Source: Helicostylum pulchrum
Lineage: Eukaryota; Mucoromycota; Mucoromycetes; Mucorales; Mucoraceae
Direction of reading: 5' to 3'
NCBI GenBank assembly: GCA_025677825.1
Contig: JAIXMO010000013.1
Span: 124,001-188,000 of the forward strand
Length of the DNA: 64,000 nt
This document shows, one piece after another, positions 1 to 9,510 of the stretch. The notes beneath the pieces are model-generated. The model saw only the letters and a program-made list of their open reading frames with translations. It made no database searches and was not told the DNA's origin. The position numbers and the translations under genes are program-made. Positions within the stretch are counted from its first letter, which is position 1, and every line of letters starts with the position of its first letter.

Positions 1-1246
1 ACATGCCACTGATTCACACAGATACTTGAAGAACCCAGTGTGGTGGATAGGATTAATAGTAATGGTAATGGGTGAAGTAATGAACTTTATAGGTAAATCA
101 AATGTATTTTAGCGTGCAAAAAAAAACTAAGAAAAATAATGATTGAAAAAAATAAGATTAGGATATACATTTGCCCCCGCTATATTAATTACACCATTGG
201 GTGCATTAAGCGTAATTATAGGGTAACAAAAAAAAGTTTACCTTGCTACAATGGAGGGATTATTAACACTAGTAGCTTTTTTAGTGCTGTATTGGGATCC
301 ATCTTTTTAAATGAAAAAATGGGACCTATTGGTATTATTGGTTGTTTATTATCTGTGATTGGTGCAGTGATCATCATATTTCATGCACCAGAAGATCCAG
401 AAGTTCAAAGTGTACAGGAACTTGTCGCATACATGTTAAAGCCAGGTTAGATTTTTTTTTATATACAAAGTAAATGTTGGATTTGCGGGGTTGGGGTTTT
501 TACAGTGTTTATACAATTTATTCACGCCTTTTTATAGGGTTTTTAACGTATGGTATAGTGGTTGTACTAGTTGTGATTATAATGATTTGGAAAGTGGTAC
601 CAAGATGGGGTAAAACGTCACCTATAGTGTATTTATCGATTTGCTCACTTGTTGGGTCTTTATCTGTGATGGCTATAAAGGCGTTTGGTATAGCTGTCAA
701 ATTAACAATAGCAGGAAATAATCAATTTAATCAGCCTTCGACTTATATCTTTGGATTTATGTGTATATTATTTATTTTAACCCAAGTAAATTATTTTAAC
801 AAGGCTCTTGATTTATTTTCAACTAATGTGTAAGTGATTTATATAAGGGATTCCACATTCAATAGTAATAACCAGTTTTTTTTTGTAGGGTAAATCCAAT
901 CTATTACGTATGCTTTACAACAGCTACGATTATAGCATCTGCTATCATGTTTCAAGGATGGCATACTACCAGTTATACAAATACGATCAGTTTAATATCG
1001 GGTTTCATGATTATATTTTCGGGTGTGTACTTGTTGGATATGGTAGCTCCAATGTCCAATTTAAAATCTTGTTCTTTACTTGAACTGCCTTTTTCCGTGT
1101 CTTCATCGTATCGCGGTCCTTCTAGCGTAGTAGCTGTCAATGAAAAGACTAGTAGTAGCTGGGATGATAAAAGTACAACAGATACAGAAGATGGCTTACC
1201 ACCCAATGTTATAAGAAATAGTAGACCTAGAGCTTTATCTGTGTGA
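1..1246 (+). CDS. NIPA-family magnesium transporter (5' partial)
   Basis: Polytopic membrane protein of the NIPA/DUF803 family, which is associated with Mg2+ uptake at plasma or endosomal membranes. The window starts inside the gene. Exons that join in frame: 1-92, 162-222, 285-445, 538-829, 889-1246, each bounded by GT and AG; the donor after 445 is the weaker GTTAGA. Visible family landmarks are KNPVWWIGL, EVMNFIGYTFAPAILITPLG, GAVLGSIFLNEK and the FHAPED segment, then five further hydrophobic segments and FQGWHTT. The C-terminal tail of about 60 residues is hydrophilic and serine-rich and probably cytosolic. The stop codon is TGA at 1244-1246. Family assignment rests on the conserved N-terminal membrane segments; the transported ion is inferred from the family. 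Confidence 0.85.
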
Positions 1247-1422
1247 ATTATTTCGCTCTAAAAAAACTTGTAAACCCTAATATTATTATTTTTATCGTTA
1301 AATTTGTGATTGATTCACGTAAGTAAATTTATCTTCCTTCTCTTTTTTTATATATATAAAAAGTATTTAAACAACATTTATAATTATTTTTTATTCTTTA
1401 ACATTTCGTATATATTTCAAAT

Positions 1423-1629
1423 AGTAAGTGGGATAAGTAATACAAATCATCAATGCATAAATTAATTTTTTTCCATTTTTTCATTAGTGAGAGCCAAATG
1501 GAAAAAGAAGATTTATAACAGTTTGCGTTGTTTAACCAAATTATGGTTTATCTAATCTCTTTTGTGTATGTATAGCGCGTTCGTCGTCTTAAAGCCAAAA
1601 GAAAAGCTCAAAAGAAGAGACACAAATAA
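1423..1629 (+). CDS. RPL41: 60S ribosomal protein eL41 (25 aa)
   Basis: Very short gene for the 25-residue, Arg/Lys-rich subunit eL41. The pieces are A at 1423 (end of exon 1, followed by GTAAGT), 1488-1510, and 1576-1629. Joined they read MRAKWKKK then RVRRLKAKRKAQKKRHK and a TAA stop, exactly the family's usual length. Two oddities: the start codon is split A|TG by the first intron (1424-1487), and the second intervening sequence (1511-1575) ends in TATAG but begins ATTTAT rather than GT. The only nearby GT (1521) gives a frame that stops at once, or drops the conserved RVRRL if a later acceptor is used. The gene follows the NIPA gene by under 200 bp on the same strand. Confidence 0.85.
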
Positions 1630-1916
1630 AAACCCTCTCTCAAACCAAAAAAAAAAACTACGCACTAAACAAGGTCCCTCTTGGTGTACTTTGAATTAAA
1701 CTTCGCGCAGCTAATACAATCAAGCACACTAATAAAAACCTCGCTTCTTTTTTTTTTTCTTACTGTTTTATTTAACAAGATTATTACGGGGATATTTTAG
1801 TAAAAAAGAAAAATTGTATATGCTTAAAAAATACTATGTATTAAAAATGGGGGTGAGTTCTAATGAAAAAAAGGGAAGTGTGTGCGTAGTGTGTGCATTG
1901 TATACGGAAGATGTTT
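1630..1916. other. Intergenic, no gene seen
   Basis: AT-rich 3' flanks of eL41 and of the convergent small gene. It contains short T-runs and TATA-like stretches. No supported coding or RNA feature. Confidence 0.5.
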
Positions 1917-2144
1917 TTAAAAGTCTTTGGTCTCGACAGCGGTGTGCCCACGGTTTCTCTTCTTCTCTTCCTTTAAGCCTTGGTGCAATTGGTGAAGTTG
2001 AGCAGCGACAGTGTTGTTGGCAGCATGAATAGCTACACCTTCATGCAAGAATTTATCGAGAAAGGAGGTGGCATGAGAAATAGAAGCTTCTTTGGTGGAT
2101 TCAATCTTTAAATTGAGAGGAACGAGTTCAGGTCTTTTACTCAT
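1917..2144 (-). CDS. Small hypothetical protein, 75 aa
   Basis: Single-exon frame of 75 residues beginning MSKRPELVPLNLKIES and ending VETKDF. It is mostly helical and hydrophilic, with a central stretch (about residues 20-58) rich in Ala, His, Leu and Gln that could form an amphipathic helix, and a basic KEEKKRNR patch. No signal peptide or membrane segment. It is higher in GC than its flanks and its upstream region carries TATA-like runs, so it looks like a real short gene. I do not recognise the family and assign no function. Confidence 0.6.
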   Translation of the reverse strand: MSKRPELVPLNLKIESTKEASISHATSFLDKFLHEGVAIHAANNTVAAQLHQLHQGLKEEKKRNRGHTAVETKDF

Positions 2145-2753
2145 TGCTTATATATGTATGTTTATAAAAAAAAAATATTTTTTTGAGTTTGATATATTTT
2201 TTTTTTTTTTACTTGAGAGCTTTCCTAAGCCACCTATTGTATTAGAAGTTTAACCAATCAACTCAATTATCTATGCTAAAAAAACAGTTTTAAAGATGTT
2301 TGTCGATTCAGTTGATAGCTTAAAAAAATCATGCAAACTTTTTTTTTTTTTCTAGCGTTTGCGATTGCATACAGAAATATTTTTGAAGTCGGGATAAATT
2401 TGTTACCATGGTATCAAATTTGTTGCCATGGTAATGCACGAGGTTGTCTTGATGACAGGTGTAACGCTCTTTTTTTTTTTTTGGAGGAAAACTTTAAACC
2501 AAATAAAGTGCAAAACTGGTTACATTATCCTGGTCCCTATAGATAAACAAGGGGATGTACATGTATATAAAAAAAAAAACTAGATTTTAAAACACGCTAT
2601 TGAAAACTTTCTTGTATATATATACTTCTGCAAAAAACTCCTTTACTTGTTTAAAATCGTTTTCAACTCCCGTCTTCCCTCCTCTCTCATACCAACCCCT
2701 TTTTTATATATACACCTTTTCTTTTTTTTCCCTTTTTTTTATATAAGAATATT
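2145..2753. other. Intergenic between divergent genes
   Basis: About 600 bp between the minus-strand small gene and the plus-strand coiled-coil gene. It has long T and A runs, and pyrimidine-rich stretches at 2640-2740 just upstream of the second gene, as expected for a promoter and 5' leader. A short imperfect repeat of TTTGTTACCATGG occurs at 2400-2430. No other feature supported. Confidence 0.4.
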
Positions 2754-3664
2754 ATGGCTTCAGAAGAAAATACCAATAACGAAAGTAAGTAGCTAAACCC
2801 CCTCCCCTCCTACGAATTTTTCCGACTCTTTTTTTTTTTCATCTAAAAAAAAAAACCATGTAAATAGATGGAGGTTCACTTCGTTTAGGCCGACCTACTA
2901 CTGGCGCCGATATTGGCGAGCTACAACAAAAGATTAGCCAAGCGGAACGAGAGCTTAGTCAACTCAAGATAGACCTTGACCAAACAAAGCAGCAAGCGAA
3001 GCAATCCGAAGTGTATGCCCAAGAAAGCGGACGCACCAATCGTAAACTGAAGACCGAGATTCAAACGCTCACGGACATGAGCAACCGTAAGGACCGACAA
3101 GCCGAAAACTCGAAAGCCACCGCGTTCTTCTTTGAGGGTCAAGTTAAAAAATACATGGACGAAATTGAAACGGCAAGGCAAGGTATGGGTCATCTGAAGG
3201 AGCTGGACGATCAGTTAAACCAAGCTAAAGCAGAGCAAGCTGAACTTGAAAAGACGTCCAAGGAAGAAGCGGTCAGGGTCAAGGCAACTATCAAGACGAT
3301 GCAAGAAGCTCATAAATCAAATAAAGAGGACATCAAGGCTGACATTGATAAAGCGTACGCTGAACTGGAAAAGGCGTCCGCTCAGGCGTTACAACTTCAG
3401 CAGGAGATACAGCAAAAGATGGACGCTGAATTGCATCCGGGTTCGGACATTCAAACGTTGGAAAGAGAGCATCGTGCGTTGGAACAGAAACAGATGGAGG
3501 CCGTCAGAAAGGTGTATGAAGAGGTGGATCAGCTCAGAAAGAAGTTGGAGCAGTCAGAAGCTTCTACCCTTTCACATGAAGAAAGTATGGTGGTTGTAAA
3601 GGAAGAAATGGACCGTATTACACGTAGACTTCGTGCCATTGATCAATTATCTGCTTCCAACTAA
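2754..3664 (+). CDS. Coiled-coil protein, 275 aa, function unknown
   Basis: Two exons, 2754-2784 and 2868-3664, joined across an 83-nt GTAAGT...TAG intron; the codon is split A|AT. The product starts MASEENTNNENGGSLRLGR. From about residue 28 to the end it is almost entirely heptad-like, charged coiled coil (runs such as ELQQKISQAERELSQLK and DQLRKKLEQSEAS). No membrane segment, zinc motif or enzymatic motif is visible. Codon use is richer in GC than the flanks, suggesting good expression. Coiled-coil composition alone cannot identify a family; cytoskeletal, trafficking and spindle-pole roles are all possible. Confidence 0.75.
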
Positions 3665-3950
3665 CTTTTCCCCCTTTTTTTTGCTCACATATATATAAAA
3701 TACCAAATAAAGAATTGTATACATTTCATGCTTTTTAATTATTATTTTTTTTAAAAAAAGAGGGACTTGGCTAAAGGGTTTGTAATATCAAGCTTCCCGA
3801 TCTATACGAGTAGAGCGACTTTTACTTGTAGATCTTCGGTTAAAAAAAAAGTGCAATTGCAACCCTTCGTCGCGTCAATGCTACCAAAGAACAAAACGTG
3901 TAACATCCAAAGAGGCAAGTCTACGTACACCTCTTTACGTAAAGAAGAGG
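3665..3950. other. Flank of the retrotransposon insertion
   Basis: 3' flank of the coiled-coil gene followed by the pre-insertion sequence left of the LTR element. The last bases before the LTR (3946-3950, AGAGG) form the target-site duplication with 9424-9428; the outer A overlaps the LTR end. No coding feature supported. Confidence 0.5.
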
Positions 3951-4129
3951 TGTCAGCGTCTGAAGTGTGTGTAGCTTTATTATTTGGTATTAACTATAGA
4001 AGTATGTTATATATGTTTTTAGATGTAAAAGAGTGATTAAGATTTATTAAATTACAATTGAATATTATTTATATGAAATTAAAGTAGTACAAAATTGAGA
4101 ACCAATTTTGACTAAAAAGAATAGTGACA
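3951..4129 (-). repeat. 3' LTR of the Ty3/Gypsy element
   Basis: 179-bp copy, TG...CA bounded with 5-bp inverted ends TGTCA/TGACA. Identical by eye to 9246-9424. Being on the minus strand, this is the downstream (3') LTR. Confidence 0.95.
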
Positions 4130-4131
4130 AT

Positions 4132-4142
4132 ACTCCCCTCCC
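4132..4142 (-). other. Polypurine tract
   Basis: On the minus strand this reads GGGAGGGGAGT, two to three bases upstream of the 3' LTR. That is the expected position and composition of the plus-strand DNA primer. Confidence 0.75.
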
Positions 4143-4174
4143 AACTTGTAGTGTGATGATCTTTTTTTTTTTTT

Positions 4175-7100
4175 TTAATCCTTTGCTCTAGCTGTTCGAG
4201 GTATATACCACGATTTATCTATCTTTGAACCATCATATTTCACCGGAACCAGTCTATCTGTATGAACCCATGAAGAATAAATTTTTCCATTTATTTCTTT
4301 TATTTGATATGTATTATAGTCTAAGTTTCTTTTCAACACTTGGTAAGGACCCATCCAATTGAATTCAAGGCCTTTCTTTGATTCATGTCGCAGTAATATA
4401 TAGTCATTGATTTGGAATACTTGAGTTGGTTTTCCTTTCATAGCGGCGTCCCATCTTTCTTTATCTTTACTAGATTGTATCTTCATTCTATCTTCAGCAA
4501 GATGTCTTTGTTCACGAAGTTTCCTTAAATGAGTGAGTGCGTCTTCAGCGATAAGCTCAGGATCTTCTTCAGTATGAGGATCCAAGAAAGGACGAAGAAT
4601 ATCACCTGGAATAATAGGATCAACACCATAAACCATGTAAAAGGGACTAAGACCTGTTGTGTGGTGTTTTCTTATACGACAAGCGAAAAGGGCAGTGTCA
4701 ATAAATTCATCCCAGCTATGAGTATCACCTTTCACATATTTTGTAACCATGTGTTTGAAGGTTTGATTAAGTCTTTCGCACTTTGAGTTAGTTCTTGGAT
4801 GAAAAGCACTAGTAAAAATGTGGTTTGCTTTGAGTTTCTTCATATATTGCTTTAAAATTTTAGACATGAAATTAGCACCACGATCAGAGACAAGTTCAAC
4901 AGGGCAACCAAAACGCATTACGATTTCTTCATACAGGAATTTTACGATTTCAGGCGCAGTAGCATCATTTAATGCGCGGGCAATAGGCCAATTAGTATTA
5001 TAGTCAACAGCCATGATAATCCATTTTTTTCCGGTATCAGTAGTGGGTAAAATGCCAATAAAATCAATATGCCATCTAGAGAAAGGGGGAGGAATTTCAA
5101 GTGGTTTCATAGGAGCGTGATGTATATTTTTTTCTTTTCTAGCATGTAATTGACATTCGGGACATCGAGTTAACCAATTTTTTATATCTTGATTCATTTG
5201 TGGCCACCAGAATCTGGATTTCATTAAATGTTCGATTGTAGTTGTTCCTTGATGACCAAATCCACGATGAAAGTCTTCAACTAGATCAGCACGCCGTTTA
5301 AAAGGTATAAATTTAGTCCATACATCAGAAGTATTGTTTAACTTTTTCCAAATATGATCATCTTTAACTTTGAAATGTTTTTGTTGTTGTAAAAGTTTCT
5401 TCTTCCATTTTTCTGGCCATTGGACTGGAGATTTAAAGTAAAAAAGAGGCCAATCTTTAGTGGTATCAGATAATTCGGTTTCAGGTTTTGTTGTTAATAC
5501 AGCGGCAGCACAAGATTCATAAGATTCATACAAATATTTAGGTTCGATAGATTTAACAGCAGGATTACAATTAGGACCATCACGTCTACTAAGAAGATCT
5601 GGAATAATATTATCAGTACCTTTTTTATAAATAATTTTAGGGCTATATAGGCTAAGTTCAGACATCCATCTTACTAATCTTGGTGATATCTTTGAACTGT
5701 CGTTATAGTATTTCAATGGAAGATGATCTGTATATACTTCATATTTGTTACCATCAATAAAACATCTCCATATGCGTAATGCATTCAAAATGCTTAAAAG
5801 TTCTCTTTCTTGTGCAGGATAATTTCTTTCTTCTTTACTCAATTTACGAGACTCATAAGCAACAGGCTTCCAAATTCCATTACCAGTAATTTCTTCTTGG
5901 AGGAGTATAGCACCAAGGCCTGTATCAGAGGCATCACATTCTATACGAAATTCTTTTGACATATCAGGTGTAAGCAACACAGGAGCAGAAGTAAGCAGAG
6001 TCTTCAATTTCAAGAATGCATTTTCACATTCAGATGACCACTCTACACCACGTTTTTTGTAACCAGTACCTTTCGTTAAATCAGTAATAGGAGCAGCGAT
6101 AGTAGAGAATTTAGGAACAAATTGTTTATAGTATTGACATAAACCAATAAATTTTCTAACTTCTTGAACATTATTAGGACGCGGCCAATCAGCAATAGCA
6201 AGTACTTTCTTTGCAGAGGGAAGAATACCTTGTCCAGCAATAAGATCATGACCTAAAAATGTCAGCCTTTTTTGATTGAATATACATTTCTTTTTATTAA
6301 CAATTAAATGTGCCTTTTCCAGTTTTTGTAATACCATATGAACGTGCTTTTTATGTAATTCAACATCATTACCTTTCGTGAATATTAAAATATCATCGAT
6401 ATACACGATACATATTTTATCAATGAGATCACGTAATTCATTATTTACCATATTCATAAATTGTCTACCACTGTTTTTTAATCCAAAAGGAATGACCCTC
6501 CACTTGTACTGGCCGTACCTAGTGTTGATTGTAGTCTTTTCAGAATCAGCATCAGTTAGTCGTTGCTGGTGAAATCCACTTTTTAGATCTAAAGAACTAT
6601 AAAAATTGGCGCCATGCAATTGCTCTAAGCATTCATCAATACGAGGAACAGGAATACCTTGAGATATTGTTGCTTTATTGACAGCTCTATAATCACAAAC
6701 CATTCTTAATTTGAATGAATTTCCATCTTTTTGTTTAACAAACAAAACAGGAGATCCATATGGTGACGCTGTGGGTTCAATTAATCCTTGTTTTAATAAT
6801 TCATTTAACTGTCGTCTAAGCTCTTTTAATTCTATAGGACTCATTTTGTACGGTGCAATTGATATAGGGATATGATCAGGTTTAAGTAATATCATATCTT
6901 GCGTCGTGCTACGGATAGGTGGTAAATGATCAATGGTACCTTTAAAAACTTCAGGATATTCTTTTTCAAATTCATCACACCATTGTTGATTAATTTTTTT
7001 AGTTTTAGTCAGGCTTACAGCAGTCTCGTTGTTATTGATACTATTTAAATTATTAGTTTCTGAAATTTGTTTTAAATCTATAAAATAACATTCTTCAATT

Positions 7101-9172
7101 TTCTTTTTCTTTAATAAGCTTTCTAATTGTTTTGCAGATAATAGGAATTCCATGTGGTTTATTTCATCTTCAGCTTCGGCGCTTTCTTCGATTGAAATAT
7201 TTTTGCCTGGATTGTTTGAGTGGTTGAAAATAATAGGTTGAATTAGCGCATAATCAGTTGAGTGTCTGCATAAAGGTATTTTCCATTCCCCAGTGAACCA
7301 ATCTGGTATAGGTTGTACCTGTGCTAACCATGATCGACCCAATATTATATCAAATTTTGTGTCGAAAACATAAGCTTCTACTTCATCATGATATTTATCC
7401 ATAGTAATATTAAATCGTGCCTTTTTTGTAATCTCACTCCTTTGTCCATTAGCCGTTTCTACTGATTGTTCTTGAATTTGTGTAATATCTGAAATATGAT
7501 GTTGCAACTTTGAATGAATATAATTAGCTGAGGCTCCAGAGTCAATTAACACGCTATATTTAGTTTCCTTTTCATTTATAGTAATGTGGTATAACGGTAA
7601 TTTATATTGTGTAATGGATGCATTTAAAATAAAATCGATATCATCTTGTAAAACATCGTTAGTGATAGTAAGTGGCTGAATAAAAGAAGATGATGAAGGC
7701 AAAACACTATATAATAAAAAGGAAGACTTAGTAGAATAGTGTTCATAAATATTATCATTTTTATTGCTGTTTGAGTTATCTATTATTTCTTTATCAATGT
7801 ATTCTTCATTTTCAGTATAATCGTCATCGTTACTTTTATTTTCCATGTAGTATAGTTTTTCTTGCTTCTTATAGTTTGGACATTGATTTTGGATATGACC
7901 GTATCCTTTACAAGCATAACATTGTCTGTTATTGCCATTAAGGTCACCTCGAAAACCACCACGAGAAGAGCCACGAAAACCACCACGAAAGCCACCACGA
8001 GAATCACCACGAAAACTTCCACCACGAGAGGAACCACCACGAAAAGAGCCACCACGAGAAGAGCCACTACCACGATAATTGCTTCCTTGATATCCACTAC
8101 CACGATATCCACTACGATAACCATTATTATTATTATTGTAGCCATTCGGAGAAACAATAGCATACAGTTGTTGCACAATTGCTGAAAGATCCATGGGATC
8201 ATCTATCGGCGTATTGTTTCTGTTTTGAAAATTTGTTATATTATGAGAGGCAGTAGTATTAGACGATTCATGAAGATAAGCTTCACTGATTGCTTCGTTC
8301 ATTGGAGGACATATATCACCACGATACAACCTGTGTATTTTTACTCTTAGTTCAGAGTCTTTCAATCCTCGAATGAATTGAGATACAGCTTCGTCATTAC
8401 TAATATTTTTGATACTGATTTTAATTTGTAAGAATTCCCTGATATAGTCAGAAATGCTACCCTTTTGTTGTAATTGGTGTAGCTTGTCACGCAAAAGAAT
8501 AGTTGAATTTGCTGGTTTGAATGTTTGTATTAATAATCTTTTTAATTTAGTCCAATCGTTTAAAGGACCAGATTGATCTTGTTCTACAATGTATAACCAC
8601 GTTCTAGCATCATGATCTAATAATGTCTTTCCTAATGTATACATTTTTTCATTGTCATATCCTTTAAAAGTACAGTAATCTTCAATGCTACTTATCCATA
8701 AATCAATAATCTGTGCATCTCGTTCACCATTATACACTTTTGGTTTCTTGATAAAGTCATTGTTATCATTCGGTTTTTGTTTGTCTAATAACATAGTCAT
8801 AGCTGCAGTCATAGCGGATGCGATGTCGTTGGCTATATTGTTATTGTTTTCAGTCATGTTGTAATTTGTTTGTAATTGCTCTTCGATTTCTATATTATTG
8901 TTATCCAAATAACTTGTCAATGATTCGATTTCTTTGTTGCTACTAGATGTATTGTCTAGTAATTGTTGTAATATATTATTTAAAAGTTTATCACTTAATT
9001 GTTCCCAATGTTCGATTCGTTTCTTTGTCTGTGTTAAACGATGTTCTTCAGTTACTTCAGCTTTAGAAGTAATTCTTATTTTTCTGTATTTCTCTTGTAA
9101 TTTGAACGGTAATTTTTCTTCTATCCTTTCTTCAATTTCGAAACGATTTAAATAATTTGTTGTATGAGACAT
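4175..9172 (-). CDS. Gag-Pol polyprotein of the Ty3/Gypsy element (1,665 aa)
   Basis: Single open frame with Gag and Pol fused, no frameshift. In order: Gag capsid-like helical region (about residues 145-260); a Gly/Arg/Ser/Phe-rich stretch of FRGG-like repeats (about 350-412); CCHC zinc knuckle CYACKGYGHIQNQC (about 416-430); aspartic protease with DSGAS (about 541); reverse transcriptase with YIDD (about 924); RNase H with ECDASD (about 1076); integrase HHCC zinc domain (about 1304-1340) and D,D,E core (HIDF about 1367, VSDRG about 1426, CERLN about 1465); and a GPY/F-like WMGPYQV (about 1606). All catalytic residues I can check are present, so the element may be competent. It ends about 45 bp from the 3' LTR, as is normal. 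Start chosen at MSHTTNYL, 73 bp inside the 5' LTR edge. Confidence 0.95.
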   Translation of the reverse strand: MSHTTNYLNRFEIEERIEEKLPFKLQEKYRKIRITSKAEVTEEHRLTQTKKRIEHWEQLSDKLLNNILQQLLDNTSSSNKEIESLTSYLDNNNIEIEEQLQTNYNMTENNNNIANDIASAMTAAMTMLLDKQKPNDNNDFIKKPKVYNGERDAQIIDLWISSIEDYCTFKGYDNEKMYTLGKTLLDHDARTWLYIVEQDQSGPLNDWTKLKRLLIQTFKPANSTILLRDKLHQLQQKGSISDYIREFLQIKISIKNISNDEAVSQFIRGLKDSELRVKIHRLYRGDICPPMNEAISEAYLHESSNTTASHNITNFQNRNNTPIDDPMDLSAIVQQLYAIVSPNGYNNNNNGYRSGYRGSGYQGSNYRGSGSSRGGSFRGGSSRGGSFRGDSRGGFRGGFRGSSRGGFRGDLNGNNRQCYACKGYGHIQNQCPNYKKQEKLYYMENKSNDDDYTENEEYIDKEIIDNSNSNKNDNIYEHYSTKSSFLLYSVLPSSSSFIQPLTITNDVLQDDIDFILNASITQYKLPLYHITINEKETKYSVLIDSGASANYIHSKLQHHISDITQIQEQSVETANGQRSEITKKARFNITMDKYHDEVEAYVFDTKFDIILGRSWLAQVQPIPDWFTGEWKIPLCRHSTDYALIQPIIFNHSNNPGKNISIEESAEAEDEINHMEFLLSAKQLESLLKKKKIEECYFIDLKQISETNNLNSINNNETAVSLTKTKKINQQWCDEFEKEYPEVFKGTIDHLPPIRSTTQDMILLKPDHIPISIAPYKMSPIELKELRRQLNELLKQGLIEPTASPYGSPVLFVKQKDGNSFKLRMVCDYRAVNKATISQGIPVPRIDECLEQLHGANFYSSLDLKSGFHQQRLTDADSEKTTINTRYGQYKWRVIPFGLKNSGRQFMNMVNNELRDLIDKICIVYIDDILIFTKGNDVELHKKHVHMVLQKLEKAHLIVNKKKCIFNQKRLTFLGHDLIAGQGILPSAKKVLAIADWPRPNNVQEVRKFIGLCQYYKQFVPKFSTIAAPITDLTKGTGYKKRGVEWSSECENAFLKLKTLLTSAPVLLTPDMSKEFRIECDASDTGLGAILLQEEITGNGIWKPVAYESRKLSKEERNYPAQERELLSILNALRIWRCFIDGNKYEVYTDHLPLKYYNDSSKISPRLVRWMSELSLYSPKIIYKKGTDNIIPDLLSRRDGPNCNPAVKSIEPKYLYESYESCAAAVLTTKPETELSDTTKDWPLFYFKSPVQWPEKWKKKLLQQQKHFKVKDDHIWKKLNNTSDVWTKFIPFKRRADLVEDFHRGFGHQGTTTIEHLMKSRFWWPQMNQDIKNWLTRCPECQLHARKEKNIHHAPMKPLEIPPPFSRWHIDFIGILPTTDTGKKWIIMAVDYNTNWPIARALNDATAPEIVKFLYEEIVMRFGCPVELVSDRGANFMSKILKQYMKKLKANHIFTSAFHPRTNSKCERLNQTFKHMVTKYVKGDTHSWDEFIDTALFACRIRKHHTTGLSPFYMVYGVDPIIPGDILRPFLDPHTEEDPELIAEDALTHLRKLREQRHLAEDRMKIQSSKDKERWDAAMKGKPTQVFQINDYILLRHESKKGLEFNWMGPYQVLKRNLDYNTYQIKEINGKIYSSWVHTDRLVPVKYDGSKIDKSWYIPRTARAKD

Positions 9173-9227
9173 GAATGTCTGTATAAGATATATTTCTTAA
9201 AATATAAATATACTCCACGTTTAAAAA

Positions 9228-9243
9228 TACGGGAGTGCTACCA
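9228..9243 (-). other. tRNA primer-binding site
   Basis: Two bases inside the 5' LTR the minus strand reads TGGTAGCACTCCCGTA. It begins TGG (complement of tRNA CCA), and the following A would pair with U72, the A1:U72 signature of fungal initiator Met-tRNA. The exact primer tRNA is inferred. It does not match the 3' end of the adjacent tRNA-Glu. Confidence 0.65.
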
Positions 9244-9245
9244 AT

Positions 9246-9424
9246 TGTCAGCGTCTGAAGTGTGTGTAGCTTTATTATTTGGTATTAACTATAGAAGTAT
9301 GTTATATATGTTTTTAGATGTAAAAGAGTGATTAAGATTTATTAAATTACAATTGAATATTATTTATATGAAATTAAAGTAGTACAAAATTGAGAACCAA
9401 TTTTGACTAAAAAGAATAGTGACA
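9246..9424 (-). repeat. 5' LTR of the Ty3/Gypsy element
   Basis: 179 bp, identical by eye to the copy at 3951-4129. It carries the element's promoter (not delimited). The TG/CA ends and the adjacent GAGG duplication fix the boundary. Confidence 0.95.
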
Positions 9425-9429
9425 GAGGC

Positions 9430-9434
9430 AAAAA
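9430..9434 (-). terminator. Pol III terminator of tRNA-Glu
   Basis: Five T residues on the minus strand, five bases past the tRNA 3' end and two bases before the retrotransposon target duplication. Confidence 0.75.
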
Positions 9435-9438
9435 GAAT

Positions 9439-9510
9439 TTCCCTGACGGGGAATTGAACCCCGGCCGCGTCGGTGAGAGCGACGAATCCTAGCCACTAGA
9501 CCATCAAGGA
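9439..9510 (-). tRNA. tRNA-Glu (CUC)
   Basis: The minus strand folds as a 72-nt cloverleaf. Acceptor strands are TCCTTGA and TCAGGGA (one U:G pair) plus discriminator A. The D-arm is GTCTAGTGGCTAGGAT, the anticodon loop CGCTCTCACCG gives CUC, and the T-arm is GGGGTTCAATTCCCC. No intron and no encoded CCA. The internal B box GGTTCAATTCC is canonical. A TTTTT Pol III terminator follows at 9434-9430, immediately before the retrotransposon's target duplication. Confidence 0.97.

Larger units (their letters stand above)
3951..9424 (-). mobile_element. Ty3/Gypsy-type LTR retrotransposon, apparently intact
   Basis: Complete 5.47-kb element: two directly repeated 179-bp LTRs, one uninterrupted Gag-Pol frame, a primer-binding site and a polypurine tract. 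LTR ends are TGTCA...TGACA. The flanks GAGG (3947-3950) and GAGG (9425-9428) form a 4-bp target duplication, or 5 bp if the shared A is counted. The LTR copies look identical base for base, pointing to recent insertion. Domain order protease, reverse transcriptase, RNase H, integrase defines Ty3/Gypsy. No chromodomain is visible. The element lies 14 bp from the 3' end of a tRNA-Glu gene, in the same orientation. Confidence 0.95.

Noticed and set aside
7783..8202. 139-residue valine-rich frame inside gag
   Set aside because: Shadow of the repetitive RGG codons read in another frame; no start context or separate signal.
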